Origin: Bacteroides sp. M10
Lineage (GTDB): Bacteria > Bacteroidota > Bacteroidia > Bacteroidales > Bacteroidaceae
Reading direction: 5' to 3'
Length of the DNA stretch: 64,000 bases
NCBI RefSeq assembly: GCF_014334015.1
Contig: NZ_CP060488.1
Location: 2,810,501 to 2,874,500 of the forward strand
A program made the translations under genes and the position numbers. Numbering within the stretch: the stretch's first letter is position 1; every line of letters starts with the position of its first letter. The notes under the pieces are model-generated. The model was not told the origin of the DNA and ran no database searches. It saw only the letters and a list, made by a program, of their open reading frames with translations. Positions 61,056 to 64,000 of this stretch are shown here, in pieces.

Positions 61056-61373
61056 TAACGTTTCCATTATTCATCATTGTATTTAAGGTCTTTCAGTGCA
61101 TAGATTAAGACTTTTCAGTGCAGAAACTAGTGACTTTTTATGCAGTCGGGTAGTTGTCCCGTTGTAACGGGACAATGGGCACTTTATAAAAAGACAAATG
61201 TCACCTTATAGGGTGACATTTATCATTCTATAAGGTGACTAGCTATCTCCAAAAGGATGAAAATTACTAAAGATACAAAATTAATTAGTGAAAAGCAATA
61301 GTAGGGTAGGAAATTTATCTGTATTGCAAACAGATTTAATTCATTTCCATACCCTTCTGAAGTAATAAGGTCA
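61056..61373. other. Convergent intergenic region carrying a long 22-bp array
   Basis: The region lies between the NAGPA gene (+) and a minus-strand secreted protein gene. Bases 61089-61246 are a seven-unit array described separately. The remainder (61247-61373) is A/T-rich with no feature. Confidence 0.7.
61089..61246. repeat. Seven-unit degenerate array of hairpins, exact 22-bp period
   Basis: In rows of 22 starting at 61093, columns 5-8 read TGCA, TGCA, TGCA, TGTA, TATA, TATA, TATA. Several rows are complete small hairpins: TTGTCCCGTT with AACGGGACAA (61154-61175), AAATGTCACC with GGTGACATTT (61196-61221), TTTC with GAAA around AGTGCA (61112-61125). TCAGTGCA recurs at 61093 and 61115, and GGTGAC at 61212 and 61234, each 22 bp apart. 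Confidence 0.8.
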
Positions 61374-61988
61374 TTAGTCTTTTATCTTGCGCAACTTCGC
61401 CTTTTTGATAAAGAACTTGGCAAGCTCTCTTCCTGCTTTGGCATACGTTTCCTGGACGCAATATCCGGAAGTAAAATCAGTACCCCAAAAGTTGTTGGCA
61501 GAAGCGTTACGAATTTTGATGGAGGCTACTTGTTCGCCGGTTTCAATCTTCTTCACCTTGCAACTTAGATCGACAGATGCATTTTGGCGCATGACACCCA
61601 CGTTCCAACCCGGTTCGGTGAAATCGGTATTGATTTCAATCCGGTATTGAGCACCTTCTGAACCTGCAGTGATGCCTACCTCACTCATATATTTATCAAA
61701 AAGCTCCAGGAACTTTGGTTCAAACCGTTCTTTACGGTCACCATACCAGGCGGCTTTCCATTGGTCTCCTTTGCCCTCTTCTTTAGCGTTGTATTCAGAA
61801 CTCTTTTTTTCTACATATTCGTTTTCTGTCAGTTTGCCTACCAGCATTTCATCGTAAGAGAAAGTAAATTGTATCACTTGCTGGTCCTTGATGAAGTCAA
61901 TAGTACCGGAAGTCATGACAATACTTTGTGCAAATGAGAATGTAGTAATGCAACTTAATAGTAGAAGTGTTGTGATGGTCTTTTTCAT
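61374..61988 (-). CDS. Secreted protein, unknown function (204 aa)
   Basis: A 204-residue exported protein (signal peptide MKKTITTLLLLSCITTFSFA). I do not recognise a domain. The mature part has a strand-rich centre (YRIEINTDFTEPGWNVGVMR, then VDLSCKVKKIETGEQVASIK) reminiscent of small periplasmic lipid- or peptide-binding proteins, and a basic tail. It is the last of three minus-strand secreted protein genes (63362 to 61374) that appear to share one promoter. Confidence 0.7.
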   Translation of the reverse strand: MKKTITTLLLLSCITTFSFAQSIVMTSGTIDFIKDQQVIQFTFSYDEMLVGKLTENEYVEKKSSEYNAKEEGKGDQWKAAWYGDRKERFEPKFLELFDKYMSEVGITAGSEGAQYRIEINTDFTEPGWNVGVMRQNASVDLSCKVKKIETGEQVASIKIRNASANNFWGTDFTSGYCVQETYAKAGRELAKFFIKKAKLRKIKD

Positions 61989-62034
61989 CTTCGAATTTGA
62001 TTAATCGTTTGTTTGTCTGTTGTAAACAACGGGG

Positions 62035-62775
62035 TTAGAATTCAAATCCGAATCTAGCTCCTACTCCGTGTAACTCCCATGTATCATTCCAACTGTTATG
62101 ATAATAATGCCCTCCATAGCTGTAACTATAATCTGTTGTGGCGTCATAATCTTGGAAGTTATACATCAAAGCTAAATTCAAGGCCTTTTTCCCTTTTAAA
62201 GAAAAACGCACTCCTACTCCTATCGAAGCATACGCTCCTTCTATGTCTCCTACAGAATATCCGGCTTTTACGTCGGCGAACGGAGTCACTTTTTTGTTGA
62301 TGAAGTTAGCTCTGAAGTTAGCATAGATGGGGGCTGCATAAAGATCTGCATCGGTATAGTAGTTGAAAGCAACGCCACCACCTACAAAGAAATAATTGTT
62401 GAATTGATAACCATGTGTGGTTGATAATTCAATTTTAGAGGCATTGTAGTCGCTCACATCGCCAATATATGCAAAGTCTACGAAACCCTTATAGCCTTTT
62501 AATGTATTTCTTGCGGCTTTGCGGTCGTTGGTATCCTTACGATAATCTCTTGTGTACCGTTCTTCTTTTGTGATTTTAGTCACATCACTCATCTGACAGA
62601 TGATGAGGCTGCCATCACCTGTTTTGATTTTTAAAGAGACATTGGGCACTTGTTCAATGATTACTCCTTTAATAATGCTGCCATTCTTTAAATACACTAC
62701 TTCTGTGTAATTCTGTGCTGCGACATACGTACTGATACTTAATAATAAGGTCAGTACTAATAGTAGTTTTCTCAT
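62035..62775 (-). CDS. Outer-membrane beta-barrel protein with N-terminal soluble domain
   Basis: A 246-residue exported protein (signal peptide RKLLLVLTLLLSISTYVAAQ). Residues about 22-75 form a small domain (EVVYLKNGSIIKGVIIEQVP, then MSDVTKITKEE) found in many Bacteroidetes secreted proteins. The rest is a predicted beta-barrel with Tyr/Phe-Gly alternation, ending in GVGARFGFEF with a terminal Phe. Function unknown. It is the second gene of a three-gene set. Confidence 0.8.
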   Translation of the reverse strand: MRKLLLVLTLLLSISTYVAAQNYTEVVYLKNGSIIKGVIIEQVPNVSLKIKTGDGSLIICQMSDVTKITKEERYTRDYRKDTNDRKAARNTLKGYKGFVDFAYIGDVSDYNASKIELSTTHGYQFNNYFFVGGGVAFNYYTDADLYAAPIYANFRANFINKKVTPFADVKAGYSVGDIEGAYASIGVGVRFSLKGKKALNLALMYNFQDYDATTDYSYSYGGHYYHNSWNDTWELHGVGARFGFEF

Positions 62776-62792
62776 ACTTATATTTTTATTGT

Positions 62793-63362
62793 TTATAGTT
62801 TCTTGAGTGCGCTATAGATAGAGCCTGCCCAATAGTTGCGCAATCCGAAACCACGTGCCTTGCCGTCGGTGATCCATTCTTCAATGATTTCCTTTGTTTC
62901 GGTATTGAAGAATACGACTTCATACGTACCTCTATTGTTTGATTTGTCCAGGAACTGTGCGATAAACACCATACCTACTCCGGGTGTTTTCTGGATAGGC
63001 AATGCGTTGATGGCTGCTTTGATTTGCTCTTTACTAAGAGTATATTCTCTTTTAGCAGTCATTAGCTCGGCCAGGTCGATGTTTTCGTTCACCTGATTAA
63101 CGGCATCCAGTGAAATCTCTGTCACTTCTTTTTTCAATTGTTTTCCTACGTTATACTTCTTAGCTTCTGTGATGAACAGCTCATTGATACGTCTGAAAGC
63201 ATCTTTGAATTGTGCCGGTGATTCATCTGCACCGAAAACTTTTACTTGGGAGTAGTCTACCCCATAGAACTTAATAGACTGAATGTCTTTCAATGCACTC
63301 TTGCCTTGTCCGAAACAGAACAGGCTCGTGCTCAAGAATAAGAATAGAATAAGTTTTTTCAT
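62793..63362 (-). CDS. Secreted protein, unknown function (189 aa)
   Basis: A 189-residue exported protein (signal peptide KLILFLFLSTSLFCFGQ). Helical N-terminal half (FKDAFRRINELFITEAKKYN), then a strand-rich part (GVGMVFIAQFLDKSNNRGTY, EVVFFNTETKEIIEEW) and a glycine-containing end (GFGLRNYWAGSIYSALKKL). No known domain. It is the first gene of the three-gene secreted set, 17 bp before the barrel gene, and has a well matched promoter. Confidence 0.7.
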   Translation of the reverse strand: MKKLILFLFLSTSLFCFGQGKSALKDIQSIKFYGVDYSQVKVFGADESPAQFKDAFRRINELFITEAKKYNVGKQLKKEVTEISLDAVNQVNENIDLAELMTAKREYTLSKEQIKAAINALPIQKTPGVGMVFIAQFLDKSNNRGTYEVVFFNTETKEIIEEWITDGKARGFGLRNYWAGSIYSALKKL

Positions 63363-63402
63363 ATACGTTAATGTTAAAGTGATATAGTTGGTTACTAACT
63401 TC

Positions 63403-63433
63403 CAAAAGTAGAAAATAATTATCGTAAATCAAT
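63403..63433 (-). promoter_or_regulatory. Promoter of the three-gene secreted set
   Basis: On the minus strand, ATTG (63433-63430), 19 bp, then TACTTTTG (63410-63403). The -7 is perfect, the -33 has three of four bases. The -33 overlaps the 3' end of the upstream ligase gene. Confidence 0.7.
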
Positions 63434-64000
63434 GAATTTTATCGTTTTTCGACTCATCGGAGGCATTTGTATCTTGGCAATGTACTCTGCCGATTCAAAA
63501 TTGATGCTTGGCGCCACTCTGACTTTCGAACGGAACAGATCTTTAATCTCTTTGGCAAAGGCTTCGCTACGGTTCTCGCTTCCGATACGAATCAGAATCT
63601 CATCCGTTCCCAATTCATTGGTATAAACTTCAATGATATAGTTTTTTACCGAAGGTATATTATCCAGAATGTCGAATAATGCAGGCGGATATAACGTTGT
63701 TCCTTTGTATTTAATCATTTGTCCTTTCCGGCCGAGGATGGAGCTTAGGCGGATGGTATTTCTCCCGCAACCACAGGGCTCGGTGTGGTGGTAGCAAATA
63801 TCGCCTGTTTTGAAACGGAGCAACGGCATCCCTTTGACTCCGAGCGTCGTGATCGTTACTTCCCCTGCTTCTCCCTCTTCCACGGGACGATTGTTATCAT
63901 CCAGAAACTCTACAATGATAAGTTCCGGTTGCAAATGTCCTCCGTGGAATTCATTACACTCGGTAAAGGACGACTGCATTTCGGTGGAGGCATAAGTGGA
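63419..64000 (-). CDS. PaaK-like phenylacetate-CoA ligase (AMP-forming), C-terminal part
   Basis: This is the last 193 residues of an adenylate-forming ligase; the frame is open to the window edge (reading S-T-Y-A-S-T-E-M-Q). YASTEMQ matches the conserved adenylation motif, followed by PLLRFKTGDICYH and GRKGQMIKYKGTTLYPPALF. The C-terminal AMP-binding_C_2-like domain contains ending MPPMSRKTIKFIDLR. Members activate phenylacetate or related aryl acids to CoA thioesters. The true substrate cannot be told from this part. Confidence 0.9.
   Translation of the reverse strand, partial: STYASTEMQSSFTECNEFHGGHLQPELIIVEFLDDNNRPVEEGEAGEVTITTLGVKGMPLLRFKTGDICYHHTEPCGCGRNTIRLSSILGRKGQMIKYKGTTLYPPALFDILDNIPSVKNYIIEVYTNELGTDEILIRIGSENRSEAFAKEIKDLFRSKVRVAPSINFESAEYIAKIQMPPMSRKTIKFIDLR

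Overview
The window is a contiguous chromosomal segment from a Bacteroidales bacterium, most likely a gut Bacteroides. Three things support this. Promoters repeatedly show the Bacteroides pattern, a -33 TTTG, about 19 bp, then TAnnTTTG. There is a SusC/SusD glycan-uptake locus with its own ECF sigma/anti-sigma pair. Many families are Bacteroidetes-typical: a DAHP synthase-chorismate mutase fusion, DUF1599, a M56/TonB fusion, and an Mrp without its CxxC. The species cannot be fixed from sequence alone. I see no rRNA, tRNA, CRISPR array, IS element or phage.

Layout. 1-4995: housekeeping genes (xseA 3' end, xseB, ilvE, DUF975 protein, trmB, mrp). 5325-9629: a minus-strand secreted thioredoxin-like protein, then a BlaI/M56 antirepressor pair with a clear operator-promoter. 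10019-16972: a small outer-membrane barrel, a TolC/HlyD/two-permease export operon without an ATPase, and mdh. 17607-32270: a polysaccharide utilisation locus (sigma, FecR anti-sigma, SusC, SusD, DUF3823 lipoprotein, GH89 alpha-N-acetylglucosaminidase, and two paralogous secreted proteins I do not recognise), probably for alpha-GlcNAc-capped host glycans. 32465-48607: coiled-coil membrane protein, nadK, LRR protein, pdxJ-exbB-exbD-tonB, DJ-1 protein, ispD, recG, ndk, an M23/LysM peptidase, DUF1599, DoxX-like protein, tpiA, SPOR protein and folE. 48637-59837: dnaG, a four-gene phenylalanine/tyrosine operon, a TPR protein, recQ and recJ. 60198-64000: a NAGPA-domain protein, three small secreted proteins and the end of a PaaK-like ligase.

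The strongest new observation is in front of the aromatic operon. A 28-codon leader ORF (55007-55093, minus) has 11 Phe or Tyr codons among 13 consecutive codons. It is followed by a strong terminator whose 5' arm can instead pair, over about 16 bp, with the end of the leader ORF. This is a complete ribosome-stalling attenuator for the pheA-aminotransferase-DAHPS/chorismate mutase-tyrA operon.

Two families of intergenic repeats also stand out. Five intergenic regions carry arrays of small inverted-repeat units with an exact 22-bp period. The arrays differ in sequence, and the core flips orientation in phase in two of them. Four gene leaders (mrp, the HlyD gene, tpiA, the SPOR gene) carry degenerate 7-bp tandem repeats running up to the start codon. 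A recurrent fusion of a hairpin terminator with the next promoter is seen at trmB, the coiled-coil gene, the DUF1599 gene and dnaG.
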